Below are positions 1 through 7,687 of a stretch of 26,478 bases of DNA, piece by piece. This DNA is from Flavobacteriales bacterium. GTDB taxonomy: Bacteria > Bacteroidota > Bacteroidia > NS11-12g > UBA955. The DNA is taken from contig CANIZU010000007.1 of the NCBI GenBank assembly GCA_947472115.1, positions 1 to 26,478 of the forward strand, written 5' to 3'. The stretch's first letter is position 1. The number at the start of each line of letters is the position of its first letter. The notes under the pieces were generated by a model, which saw only the letters and a list, made by a program, of their open reading frames with translations, ran no database searches and was not told the DNA's origin. Made by a program: the position numbers and the translations under genes.

Positions 1-212
1 AGAATGATTTCCGGGGATTGGCGCGAAACGCCGAAGGCGTTTCGCCAGAAGTAATAACAGGCACTCCTGTAACGCTTACGATCTTTGCTCCCCCAATTTT
101 TATTCTCCTTAAAACAAGATTTTAAATACAAATGAAAAGGAGTGCCGCCGTCGTACTCAAACAACATAGTGGCACAATTACTATAAAAAATATATGGAAA
201 AGTAGATGTCAT
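1..212 (-). CDS. RsmB/NOP2-type RNA cytosine methyltransferase, N-terminal part (cut by left edge)
   Basis: Hand translation of the minus strand gives a frame open from an ATG at 212 to the window edge (about 70 codons), with an in-frame stop shortly upstream of that ATG. An internal ATG at 167 is the alternative start. Around residues 16-55 it reads YDGGTPFHLYLKSCF, then WGSKDRKRYRSACYYFWR. This matches the N-terminal helical domain of Bacteroidota RsmB/NOL1/NOP2/Sun-like methyltransferases as I remember them: a 'YxGxxPFxxxLKxxF...GSKDR' pattern followed by a Cys-Tyr helix. That family makes 5-methylcytosine in rRNA or tRNA using S-adenosylmethionine. The catalytic domain lies outside the window, so the activity is inferred only from the N-terminus. 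It follows the PBP-like gene by 61 nt with no TAnnTTTG before it, so it may belong to the guaA transcript. Confidence 0.62.
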   Translation of the reverse strand, partial: MTSTFPYIFYSNCATMLFEYDGGTPFHLYLKSCFKENKNWGSKDRKRYRSACYYFWRNAFGVSRQSPEII

Positions 213-240
213 TTCGTTTTATTAGGTACATCCCAATCCA

Positions 241-261
241 TTTTTGTTATTCTAACAAAAA
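241..261. repeat. AT-rich inverted repeat between PBP-like gene and methyltransferase gene
   Basis: Perfect 9-bp arms (tttttgtta and taacaaaaa) flank a 3-nt loop. The stem is AT-rich and has no following T-run outside the stem in either direction, so it is a poor intrinsic terminator. It could weaken read-through or be part of a site. It sits in the 61-nt gap after the stop at 274. Confidence 0.35.
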
Positions 262-273
262 CCGGATAGAGCG

Positions 274-1563
274 TTATTGATTGAATAGATGTGGGGTGTC
301 TTCGTATATCACAACAAACCGAATCCCATCGTTGTAAGGTGCTGATCCTCCACCTCTTATATGTATCGAGTTGATTAACCCCTCGAACGTCGCGTCTGGC
401 AAAGAAGAAACGAAGTTAGAACCAAATGCCATCGCACTTAAACCAACATATGCACCCTGGTCGTATCCGATGAAGGCGAAACGACTTGGCTCACTACCGT
501 AGGTTGCAAAGAATTTCTTGGAGAAATGTAACGTCGCCGTATCATGAAAATCCGTAAAGTTCACCGTTGGGTAAATACAAATATCATCGTTCAATCCACT
601 GTAATATCGCTTGTCCTCAAACCAACTTAAGTCGGCGATTACCCAGCATTGTTGACGTTTTTCAAGGAGTTTTTCTAGGGGTGTTCTCACCGCGACGTCA
701 TCGGTACAGGCCACCAACAACAAGCTGTCTCGTTTTGGCAGGGCCGGCGTTAATATCCCATCTTTCATCGTGTGAATTGTAATCAATTTAGTAGTAGACT
801 TAACCATCGATGCTTTGTAAGTCAATGCCTTAGGCTTACTAGATTTACCAGCGTCTATAATTAAACAAATGCGATGCTTAGGGAACATTCGGACGATATT
901 TTTTGCGACTGATTTATATCGCAGCGTATCGTTGATGAAAAAATTGATATTCGGAAAAGGTCCTGTGGTTAATCCTTTTTGCGATTTCGGTTTGATATAG
1001 GTGAGCGGTGAAATCCATAATTGCGGACTACTAGGTACAATCTCTGTCACTACGTTGTTCGCCGATACCGAGGCTAGATTTGGTTTGTTTCCCGATGAAT
1101 TAACCCAGCTACCGGCAGGAGAAGAAATTAAATCCTTGAAATTCTGTTCGTATACCGGACCAATGATGATGTTGTTGTCGATGAAGTTCTTATTCGCCGC
1201 AATCGATTTGATAGCCAATTGGTTCAAGGGAATGCTATCCGTAGGTTCGGTATCAAAAACACTGACATTGGCTTTGAATCCATCGGCTTCTAATTCTTGA
1301 AATGCGAGTTTTAGTCCTAGGTAGTAATCGAGCATTGCATCGCTCAGGGCATTTTGTTTGACACCGCTGGCATGAAAGGGTAGTGCGATGCCAATTCTTA
1401 ATGGGCCTTGGGTTTGAACGGGATTTACACCTTCAATGGCGCGACCTTTACTGGAGTCTTGGGATTGCAGCAGCGAATGAGCCAACATCAAACAGATACA
1501 CAAACACAGAGTTTTCACCTTGGTTCGGCTGATTGATGTCAAAAGAGCTATTCTGCGATGCAT
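274..1563 (-). CDS. Periplasmic-binding-protein-like (type 1 PBP fold) exported protein downstream of guaA
   Basis: 429 residues. A basic N-terminus and hydrophobic stretch (about residues 15-34, ending near LLQSQ) look like a signal peptide. After about residue 55 the pattern LRIGIALPFHA, then a 'YYLGLKLAFQELEADG' helix, then NIIIGPVYE resembles the type-1 periplasmic binding fold of LivJ-like and receptor ligand-binding proteins. A second lobe follows (KHRICLIIDAG; LLLVACTDD; QQCWVIADLSWF; FAFIGYDQGAYVGL). Related Bacteroidota proteins often carry LysM domains and, from memory, often sit next to guaA. No LysM motif is visible here. It starts 23 nt after the guaA stop and has no promoter motif of its own, so it is probably co-transcribed with guaA. 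No ABC permease or ATPase lies beside it, so ligand and role are unknown; a structural or envelope role is as likely as transport. Confidence 0.7.
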   Translation of the reverse strand: MHRRIALLTSISRTKVKTLCLCICLMLAHSLLQSQDSSKGRAIEGVNPVQTQGPLRIGIALPFHASGVKQNALSDAMLDYYLGLKLAFQELEADGFKANVSVFDTEPTDSIPLNQLAIKSIAANKNFIDNNIIIGPVYEQNFKDLISSPAGSWVNSSGNKPNLASVSANNVVTEIVPSSPQLWISPLTYIKPKSQKGLTTGPFPNINFFINDTLRYKSVAKNIVRMFPKHRICLIIDAGKSSKPKALTYKASMVKSTTKLITIHTMKDGILTPALPKRDSLLLVACTDDVAVRTPLEKLLEKRQQCWVIADLSWFEDKRYYSGLNDDICIYPTVNFTDFHDTATLHFSKKFFATYGSEPSRFAFIGYDQGAYVGLSAMAFGSNFVSSLPDATFEGLINSIHIRGGGSAPYNDGIRFVVIYEDTPHLFNQ

Positions 1564-1586
1564 GGATTTTAGTGTAAGTTAATCAA

Positions 1587-3119
1587 TTATTCCCATTCAA
1601 TGGTTGCTGGCGGCTTGGAACTGATATCATAGACCACTCTGTTGATGCCTCTCACGCGATTGATGATGCTGTTGCTAATATCGGCCAAAATATCATAAGG
1701 TATATGAACCCAGTCGGCTGTCATGCCATCGGTGCTTGTCACAGCCCTCAAGGCCACGACTTGCTCATAGGTTCGTTCATCACCCATAACTCCCACGCTT
1801 TGGATGGGTAATAGAATTGCGCCGGCTTGCCAAATCTTTTCATACCAACCATATTCGCGCAATTTTTCCATGTAAACCCAATCCGCTTCTTGTAGTAACT
1901 TGACCTTCGCTTCTGTAATATCACCCAAAATACGAATTCCCAATCCAGGTCCTGGGAATGGATGTCGGTGTAAGATTTCATGCGGCAAACCCATCGCATC
2001 GCCAACTCTACGTACTTCGTCTTTAAACAAACTGCGCAATGGCTCGATGATTTTCAAACTCATTTTTTCGGGTAGGCCACCGACGTTATGGTGACTTTTG
2101 ATGGTTGCGCTAGGGCCTTTAACACTCACGCTTTCAATAACATCAGGATAAATGGTTCCTTGGGCAAGCCATTTTGCATCTTTGATTTTGAGACTCTCTT
2201 CTTGGAAAACCTCTACAAACACACGTCCGATGGCTTTTCTCTTGTCCTCAGGATCGGTAAGCCCCTTCAACGCATCGTAAAACTGCTGTGATGAATCAAC
2301 GGCTATCACATTTAAATCCAATTGCTTATAGGCGTCTTGCACCAATGCGAACTCGTTTTTGCGCAACAAGCCGTTATCGATAAATATACAGTGGAGTTGC
2401 TTTCCGATGGCTTTGTGGAGTAATAATGCAGCGACGGAGCTATCAACACCGCCAGACAAACCAAGAATTACTTGGTCGGTTCCCACGGTCTGACGAATGT
2501 TAGCGACGGTTTCATCGATGAAATGACCCGGAGTCCAATCGCCGGCACATCCGCAAATCGAGTAAGCGAAATTCTTCAACAGCGCTAAGCCTTCGGTACT
2601 ATGATATACTTCTGGGTGGAATTGAATGCCAAATACGGGATTGGTACTGTCCAATTCAAATGCTGCCACGGGAATTGATTCGGTGGTGGCGATTACTCTA
2701 GCATTGTTAGGTAGCGCGGTAATTGTATCACCATGACTCATCCAAACTTGTGATTCGTTGCTTAAACCTGTAAGTAGGGTGTTTTCATTGCCGCTTCTTT
2801 GCATCGTGGCTCTTCCATATTCCCGGTGATCACTGCGAGATACCACGCCGCCAAATTCTTTGGCCAACATTTGTGCACCATAACAAACACCTAGCAAGGG
2901 TCCGTGGGCCATTAATGTGTCCAAATCGACCATGGGTGCATCGGTTTCGTTTACCGAACATGGACTACCCGAAAGAATGATTCCTTTGATGTCGGACGTC
3001 AATTCTGGGATGTGATTATAGGGATGGATTTCGCAATAAACGAACAATTCACGCAGTCTGCGCGCAATCAATTGGGTATACTGAGAACCAAAGTCGAGAA
3101 TGAGGATTTTTTCAGTCAT
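1587..3119 (-). CDS. guaA: GMP synthase (glutamine-hydrolysing)
   Basis: 510 residues, the normal family length. It converts XMP to GMP using ATP and ammonia from glutamine, in the cytoplasm (purine synthesis). The N-terminal class I amidotransferase has its nucleophile in GVCYGAQ (Cys79) and the His/Glu pair in GIQFHPEV (H168, E170). The ATP pyrophosphatase P-loop is SGGVDS (222-227). The C-terminal dimerisation domain has HRHPFPGPGLGIRILG and ends KPPATIEWE, as in well-known GuaA. The frame is open for 107 more codons upstream, but that extension overlaps the cinA 3' end and is basic and unlike the family. MTEKILILDFG at 3119 is the start. TACCTTTG lies 10 nt before the ATG. First gene of a probable guaA - PBP-like (- methyltransferase) unit. 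Confidence 0.97.
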   Translation of the reverse strand: MTEKILILDFGSQYTQLIARRLRELFVYCEIHPYNHIPELTSDIKGIILSGSPCSVNETDAPMVDLDTLMAHGPLLGVCYGAQMLAKEFGGVVSRSDHREYGRATMQRSGNENTLLTGLSNESQVWMSHGDTITALPNNARVIATTESIPVAAFELDSTNPVFGIQFHPEVYHSTEGLALLKNFAYSICGCAGDWTPGHFIDETVANIRQTVGTDQVILGLSGGVDSSVAALLLHKAIGKQLHCIFIDNGLLRKNEFALVQDAYKQLDLNVIAVDSSQQFYDALKGLTDPEDKRKAIGRVFVEVFQEESLKIKDAKWLAQGTIYPDVIESVSVKGPSATIKSHHNVGGLPEKMSLKIIEPLRSLFKDEVRRVGDAMGLPHEILHRHPFPGPGLGIRILGDITEAKVKLLQEADWVYMEKLREYGWYEKIWQAGAILLPIQSVGVMGDERTYEQVVALRAVTSTDGMTADWVHIPYDILADISNSIINRVRGINRVVYDISSKPPATIEWE

Positions 3120-3129
3120 GAATCTTCCA

Positions 3130-3137
3130 CAAAGGTA
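3130..3137 (-). promoter_or_regulatory. Putative -7 promoter element of guaA
   Basis: On the minus strand it reads TACCTTTG, a full match to the Bacteroidota TAnnTTTG element. Ten nucleotides separate it from the guaA ATG at 3119. No clear -33 TTG at the usual distance; a TTTG occurs about 25 nt upstream. Confidence 0.5.
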
Positions 3138-3187
3138 CTGAAATTTCCCCGAGTCTACCATCCAAACCGAGTGATTTGGGCTAATGT

Positions 3188-4426
3188 TTATAAGGGAATT
3201 GTTAACACCTGCTTCACCATCCAAATGGCGGCATTGCTGCTTCTTTGAATGATTTGTTCTCGGTTTCCAAAGAGTCTGAATTTCTTGCAAAGGGTCTGGG
3301 TTTCTGTGCTCACTGCGATATAAACGAGTCCAACGGGTTTTTCTTTGCTTCCGCCGTCTGGGCCTGCAATTCCTGTAGTTGCGATGGATAGTTGCGTATT
3401 GAACTTTGCTCGTACACCCTTTGACATGGCCACGGCACAAGGTTCGCTTACCGCGCCAAATTCTGTTATGATTGCAGGGTCAACGCCCAATTCGGAAATT
3501 TTGACATCGTTCGAATAGCAGACAATACTGCCTGGGAAAACAGAGGAGATGCCAGGAGTTTGCATTAAGCGGTTGGCAATGAATCCCCCGGTACAACTTT
3601 CGGCAGAGGTGAAGGTGATGCCTTCTTGAATTAAATACTCCGACAAATGCGTTGCTGGATCTTTATCGCCTAGACAAAAGACATCGTTGTGAATCGTTGC
3701 TATTAGCTTTTCGAAATATTCATCGATGATAAGTTCCGCCGTGCTATTGGCTTTTTGCGACAGTCGCAATTTAACCATGTTGAAGTTGGGCAGGTAGGCG
3801 AGACTCAACGATTTTGGCAGGGCTTTTTCGAATTCTTCCAAATCTTTGGATAGCAGACTTTCTGCTTTTTGCAGTGTCACCAATGTTCGATGTTCTACAA
3901 TCGGCAATTCTAGGGTTTCGCGCAATTTTGGCAATACCCGCTCTTCGATCAAATGATATACTTCCACCGGAACCCCTGGTAATGAGATAAGGATTTTATT
4001 GTTTTGATGAAACCACATACCTGGCGCTGTTCCTACGGCGTTATGGAGGGTAACACAAGCTTCAGGTAAATCGGCTTGCACTAAATTGATGTCTAAAAGT
4101 TGCCGGCCGCGTTGAGCGAAAATTTTCTCCAAATGTTCGATCACGGAATCGTCTCTTCTATAGCCGCAGCTGAAATATTTGCAGAGCGTTTTTTTGGTGA
4201 TATCGTCTTTGGTGGGCCCCAGTCCACCCGTGACAATCAGAATGTTACAACGAGATTGTGATTCAGCAATGGCTTGTAAAATGGCAGATTCATTGTCGCG
4301 AATGGCCGTTTTTCGCGAAATAGAAATACCAATGCTACCCAGTTTTTGACCGAGATATGCGCTGTTGGTATCCACGGTCTGACCGATTAAAAGTTCATCG
4401 CCGATGGTAATAATTTCTGCCTCCAT
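3188..4426 (-). CDS. cinA: CinA: nicotinamide-nucleotide amidase / competence-damage protein
   Basis: 412 residues, full length. The N-terminal COG1058 MoCF-like domain begins MEAEIITIGDELLIGQTVDTN and includes VTGGLGPTKDD near residue 75. The C-terminal amidase (PncC/CinA-C) domain includes SAESCTGG, then PGSIVCYSNDVK, and ATTGIAGPDGG near residue 370. The family deamidates NMN to nicotinate mononucleotide and may hydrolyse ADP-ribose in pyridine nucleotide salvage. A 16-codon upstream extension is rejected because it runs through the intergenic promoter motif and into rnhA. The ATG at 4426 follows TATTTTTG by only 4 nt. It diverges from rnhA; guaA starts 68 nt after its stop under its own motif. 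Confidence 0.95.
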   Translation of the reverse strand: MEAEIITIGDELLIGQTVDTNSAYLGQKLGSIGISISRKTAIRDNESAILQAIAESQSRCNILIVTGGLGPTKDDITKKTLCKYFSCGYRRDDSVIEHLEKIFAQRGRQLLDINLVQADLPEACVTLHNAVGTAPGMWFHQNNKILISLPGVPVEVYHLIEERVLPKLRETLELPIVEHRTLVTLQKAESLLSKDLEEFEKALPKSLSLAYLPNFNMVKLRLSQKANSTAELIIDEYFEKLIATIHNDVFCLGDKDPATHLSEYLIQEGITFTSAESCTGGFIANRLMQTPGISSVFPGSIVCYSNDVKISELGVDPAIITEFGAVSEPCAVAMSKGVRAKFNTQLSIATTGIAGPDGGSKEKPVGLVYIAVSTETQTLCKKFRLFGNREQIIQRSSNAAIWMVKQVLTIPL

Positions 4427-4430
4427 GGTG

Positions 4431-4438
4431 CAAAAATA
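4431..4438 (-). promoter_or_regulatory. Putative -7 promoter element of cinA (leaderless spacing)
   Basis: The minus strand reads TATTTTTG, matching TAnnTTTG, followed by 4 nt (cacc) and the cinA ATG at 4426. With the usual -7 geometry, transcription would start at or next to the A of the ATG. No -33 TTG is visible at 17-23 nt. Confidence 0.5.
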
Positions 4439-4449
4439 CGCGACCGACT

Positions 4450-4457
4450 TAACTTTG
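4450..4457 (+). promoter_or_regulatory. Putative -7 promoter element of rnhA (leaderless spacing)
   Basis: TAACTTTG matches TAnnTTTG. Four nucleotides (ttgt) separate it from the GTG start at 4462, mirroring the cinA arrangement on the other strand. The two motifs are only 11 bp apart. Confidence 0.5.
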
Positions 4458-4461
4458 TTGT

Positions 4462-4956
4462 GTGGAGTTGCCAATAATCATTTATACAGATGGCGCGGCT
4501 TTGGGAAATCCCGGACCCGGTGGATATGGCGCAGTTTTAATGCATGCCCAATACCGAAAAGAACTGTCGGGCGGTTTTCGTAGAACCACCAACAATCGCA
4601 TGGAATTGTTGGCCGTAATCATGGCCCTAAAACATATTAAGTCGCCAGGATTACCCATTCAAGTTTACACCGACAGCAAATATGTTTGTGATGCCATCGA
4701 AAAGAAATGGTTGTTTGGATGGAAAGCAAAGGGTTGGAAGAAGGTAAAAAATGTTGATTTATGGCAGGCGTTTTTGCCATTGTACGAGCAGCACAAGCCC
4801 AAGTTTTATTGGGTTAAAGGTCACGCGGGCATCAAGGAAAATGAGCGATGCGATGTCTTGGCAACCACAGCTGCACAATTGGGACCCACAGAGGTGGATG
4901 TGAATTACGAAAAATACGAATCTGAGCAGGAAAAAGGCTTGGGTTTAGATATTTAG
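4462..4956 (+). CDS. rnhA: Ribonuclease HI
   Basis: 164 residues from a GTG start. It cleaves the RNA strand of RNA-DNA hybrids in the cytoplasm. The four acidic catalytic residues are present: D10 in YTDGA, E48 in NRMELLA, D71 in YTDSKYV and D131 in NERCDVLA, with H121 of the mobile loop in VKGHAGIKENERC. The handle-region helix with KKWLFGWKAKGWKK is of the bacterial RNase HI type. The C-terminal tail after about residue 140 is longer and acidic. No ATG is available in frame near the conserved start; GTG at 4462 (or TTG at 4468) fits, and the promoter motif favours the GTG. Its last 12 nt overlap the recN end on the other strand. Confidence 0.95.
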   Translation: MELPIIIYTDGAALGNPGPGGYGAVLMHAQYRKELSGGFRRTTNNRMELLAVIMALKHIKSPGLPIQVYTDSKYVCDAIEKKWLFGWKAKGWKKVKNVDLWQAFLPLYEQHKPKFYWVKGHAGIKENERCDVLATTAAQLGPTEVDVNYEKYESEQEKGLGLDI

Positions 4957-6603
4957 CAAATCACGAGCATTCAATTTTGCTGCTTCGGTGGGGTTCTTTC
5001 CACTAAGCATCTCCGCCAGAGCCAATATTCTGCCGTCAGCGTCTAGTGGTCTGATTTTGGTTTCACTAATTGCGGCTTGGTTGTCCTTGTACACAAATAA
5101 CTGTTGATTTCCCGCCGCTGCGACCTGAGGAAGGTGGGTGATGGCTAATATTTGCTGCTTTTTGCCCTGAGTGCGCATCAAATAGCCCAATCGATTTGCA
5201 ACCTCACCACTAACGCCCGTATCTGCTTCATCGTAAATGAGGGTAGGGAGTTGCTTGAGGTCGGCAATCAATGTTCGAAGGCAGAAATTGAGTCGAGAAA
5301 TTTCACCACCCGACGCAACTTTTTCTATGGGCATGGGTGATTGACCTTTGTTGGCGCAGAAAAGCATCGAAATTTGCGTATTTCCTGTTTCATTAAAGCT
5401 CGAATCAGCTTGGGCAATATGAATTTCAATCTGTGCAAATGGCATTTCCAATTGCTTCAATTGATCCACCACTTGTGAGCACAAACTTTCAAGGCCACTC
5501 AATCGCTTTTTATGCAGTGAATTGGCTTTGGTTTGTCTGTCTGATTGAAGCCTTAACGTGCTCTCTTGTAATTCGGCGATTTTCTCTTGGAGTACAGTTT
5601 CCCCTGCTTGCTCGCTTTGTAACGATGTCAATTTCTCTAGCAGGGCTTGGGACGAATCGACATTATGCTTGCGGAATAACGATTGCAATAAAGAATATCG
5701 GTCATTGGCATTTTGCAGTTTTTCAGGGTTGCTTTCGATTCCTTGGGCAATGACTCTGAGGTCCCTTGCGAGTTCTTTTGCGTCTACCGCGATCGACATA
5801 AATCGTTCATAAATGCCTCCCAATTGCGGGTTGATGCTTGAGAATCCCTTCATTTCCGACTTCACTGCGTTAAGTTGGTCTACAATCGAATTTTCGGAGC
5901 CATCCATCGCCATGTCAATTTTGCCGAACATTTCTTCCAAATCGGTAGCCTGACTAAGCAAGGCAATATCACTTTCCAACTCGATTTCTTCACCTATTTT
6001 GGGGTTGAAATCTTCTAGTTCTTTTCGCAAAAAACCATTGTATTCGGTGTCCTGCGTGATTTTTGAGAGTTGTTCTAACGCTGTTTTTAAGTCGATAGCT
6101 ACTTTTTGATGCTCAAAGTAGGTGTGCTGATAGTCGGACAATAATTCTGTGCAATCACAAAACGCATCGAGCAGTTTTAACTGTTCATTGGGTTGGGTAA
6201 CTAGCAGTCCTGTATGCTGAGAATGAATTTCTAACAATTGCTGACCTAGCCATTTCAATTCTGAAACTGTGACTTGCGATTCGTTGATAAAAGAGCGAGT
6301 TTTCCCATTGGGACTCCATTCTCTTCTTATTGTGCAATGATTGTTGAAGTCGATGTCCCTTTCTTCAAAAGCCGTTTTTAAATTCAGCCTCGACAGGTCA
6401 AATGAAGCCTCTAAAATACATTTCAGCGAGGGGTCGAGTATCGCAGTACTATCGCCGCGTTCACCCATTATCAAACCAATGGCACCCAATAAAATACTTT
6501 TTCCAGCACCTGTTTCACCGGTAATTGACGTAAAACCTTCTTGGAATTCAATATCAAGGTCTTTGATTAGCGCGTAATTCTTGATATTCAGGTGAGTAAT
6601 CAT
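4945..6603 (-). CDS. recN: DNA repair protein RecN
   Basis: 552 residues, the normal RecN length. It is an SMC-like ATPase that tethers DNA during double-strand-break repair. Walker A is GETGAGKS (residues 29-36). Long coiled-coil arms fill about residues 150-370. The ABC signature VASGGEISR comes near residue 430 and Walker B with its catalytic acid in LIYDEADTGVSGEVA near residue 460. The tail has ITHLPQVAAAGN, the H-loop. It starts 22 nt after the pfkA stop with no TAnnTTTG before it, so it is probably co-transcribed with pfkA. It converges on rnhA with a 12-bp overlap of the coding ends. Confidence 0.96.
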   Translation of the reverse strand: MITHLNIKNYALIKDLDIEFQEGFTSITGETGAGKSILLGAIGLIMGERGDSTAILDPSLKCILEASFDLSRLNLKTAFEERDIDFNNHCTIRREWSPNGKTRSFINESQVTVSELKWLGQQLLEIHSQHTGLLVTQPNEQLKLLDAFCDCTELLSDYQHTYFEHQKVAIDLKTALEQLSKITQDTEYNGFLRKELEDFNPKIGEEIELESDIALLSQATDLEEMFGKIDMAMDGSENSIVDQLNAVKSEMKGFSSINPQLGGIYERFMSIAVDAKELARDLRVIAQGIESNPEKLQNANDRYSLLQSLFRKHNVDSSQALLEKLTSLQSEQAGETVLQEKIAELQESTLRLQSDRQTKANSLHKKRLSGLESLCSQVVDQLKQLEMPFAQIEIHIAQADSSFNETGNTQISMLFCANKGQSPMPIEKVASGGEISRLNFCLRTLIADLKQLPTLIYDEADTGVSGEVANRLGYLMRTQGKKQQILAITHLPQVAAAGNQQLFVYKDNQAAISETKIRPLDADGRILALAEMLSGKNPTEAAKLNARDLLNI

Positions 6604-6625
6604 AATTTATATTGAGTTGATGTGA

Positions 6626-7594
6626 TTATCGGGTGATGATTGTATTTAGGACCCACAAGTTATCTTGTATGTCTTTTTTATGTTCGATGGCTTCTTGGAA
6701 GGAAGTGAATTTGATATCGTTATTGACAACACCTACGGCTTCGTTTTTGCGTCCATCGATTAGGGCTTTTACAGCATGCGCTCCCAAACGCGAAGCGAGT
6801 ATCCTGTCGTTTGCTGTCGGTCTGCCGCCGCGTTGTACGTGACCTAACACAGTGACTCTACAATCGGTTTCGGGGTAAATGGCTTGGAATCGTTTAGAAA
6901 TTTCGTAGGCACGGCCTTCTTCATCGCCTTCTGCGACCACAAAGATGCTAAATTCCTTTTTACGGGCTTTGGATTCATACAAATGCACGATATCGTCAAA
7001 TTCGTTTCCGCGTTCAGGGATGAATATACCTTCAGCTCCACCTGCAATGCCTGATAGGAGAGCGATGTGACCTGAATGCCGACCCATAACTTCTACGAAA
7101 AAGATTCTATTGTGGGCATCTGCAGTATCTCTGATTTTGTCGATGGCTTCCATCGCAGTGTTAATTGCAGTATCATAACCAATGGTGGCATCTGTTCCCC
7201 AAAGATCATTGTCGATGGTGCCAGGACAACCCATGCTCGGAATACCAAATTCTTTTTCAAAAATCATGGCTCCCGTATAAGTTCCGTTTCCACCTATGCA
7301 AACGATGCCTTCAATGCCCAGATTTTGTAGATTCTGATGGGCTTTTTTACGCCCTTCGGGTGTCATAAAGTCCATACTTCTGGCTGTTTTTAAAATCGTT
7401 CCACCCATTTGAATGATGTTGGCCACGCTGCTGGTTGTCATTGGGTGGATTTCATTCTCAATCAATCCTTGGTAACCTCTGTGGATTCCAAACACTTCCA
7501 AATTGTAATGGGCACAGGCTCTAATGACAGAGCGGATGCATGCATTCATGCCTGGGGCATCACCGCCGGATGTGAGAACTGCTATCTTTTTCAC
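6626..7594 (-). CDS. pfkA: ATP-dependent 6-phosphofructokinase
   Basis: 322 residues from a GTG start at 7594. It phosphorylates fructose-6-phosphate in glycolysis. Motifs: TSGGDAPGMN at residues 8-17; TARSMDF (the R72 region); PGTIDND with catalytic Asp128; EVMGRHSG near 170; GHVQRGGRP near 250. Gly104 in GGNGT is the residue typical of ATP-using rather than PPi-using enzymes. The residue before it is Asn103, where the Escherichia coli enzyme has Mg-binding Asp103 (GGDGS); this may be normal in this lineage. A motif one base short of consensus (TATTTTG, minus strand, 7601-7607) sits 6 nt before the GTG. It lies just downstream of the terminator of the lipoprotein gene, which isolates the pfkA-recN unit. 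Confidence 0.95.
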   Translation of the reverse strand: MKKIAVLTSGGDAPGMNACIRSVIRACAHYNLEVFGIHRGYQGLIENEIHPMTTSSVANIIQMGGTILKTARSMDFMTPEGRKKAHQNLQNLGIEGIVCIGGNGTYTGAMIFEKEFGIPSMGCPGTIDNDLWGTDATIGYDTAINTAMEAIDKIRDTADAHNRIFFVEVMGRHSGHIALLSGIAGGAEGIFIPERGNEFDDIVHLYESKARKKEFSIFVVAEGDEEGRAYEISKRFQAIYPETDCRVTVLGHVQRGGRPTANDRILASRLGAHAVKALIDGRKNEAVGVVNNDIKFTSFQEAIEHKKDIQDNLWVLNTIITR

Positions 7595-7634
7595 GATTTA
7601 CAAAATACGTTAAAATTTCGTTGCGATTATTAAC

Positions 7635-7661
7635 AAAAAACCCCGCGAATGCGGGGTTTTT
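7635..7661 (-). terminator. Strong intrinsic terminator of the lipoprotein gene
   Basis: Perfect ccccgc/gcgggg stem with a gaat loop, flanked by six A on one side and five T on the other, so it can work in both directions. It lies 26 nt beyond the stop of the minus-strand lipoprotein gene (7688) and before the pfkA start region, so its main job is to end the lipoprotein transcript. Confidence 0.9.
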
Positions 7662-7687
7662 GCAAAAGTTAAATGTTTATTTATTGA

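Noticed and set aside
3..125. Plus-strand frame ending at 125 that looks a little like a FecCD permease C-terminus
   Set aside because: The minus strand in the same place codes a much better match to the N-terminal domain of RsmB-like methyltransferases with its own ATG.
132..269. 45-codon plus-strand ORF
   Set aside because: No recognisable protein pattern and it lies antisense to the methyltransferase start; likely chance.
3120..3440. 107-codon N-terminal extension of guaA
   Set aside because: It overlaps the cinA coding end, is basic and unlike GMP synthases, and the conserved MTEKILILDFG start at 3119 has a promoter motif 10 nt upstream.
4427..4474. 16-codon N-terminal extension of cinA
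   Set aside because: It would run through the promoter motif and overlap the rnhA start; the family begins at MEAEIITIGDE.
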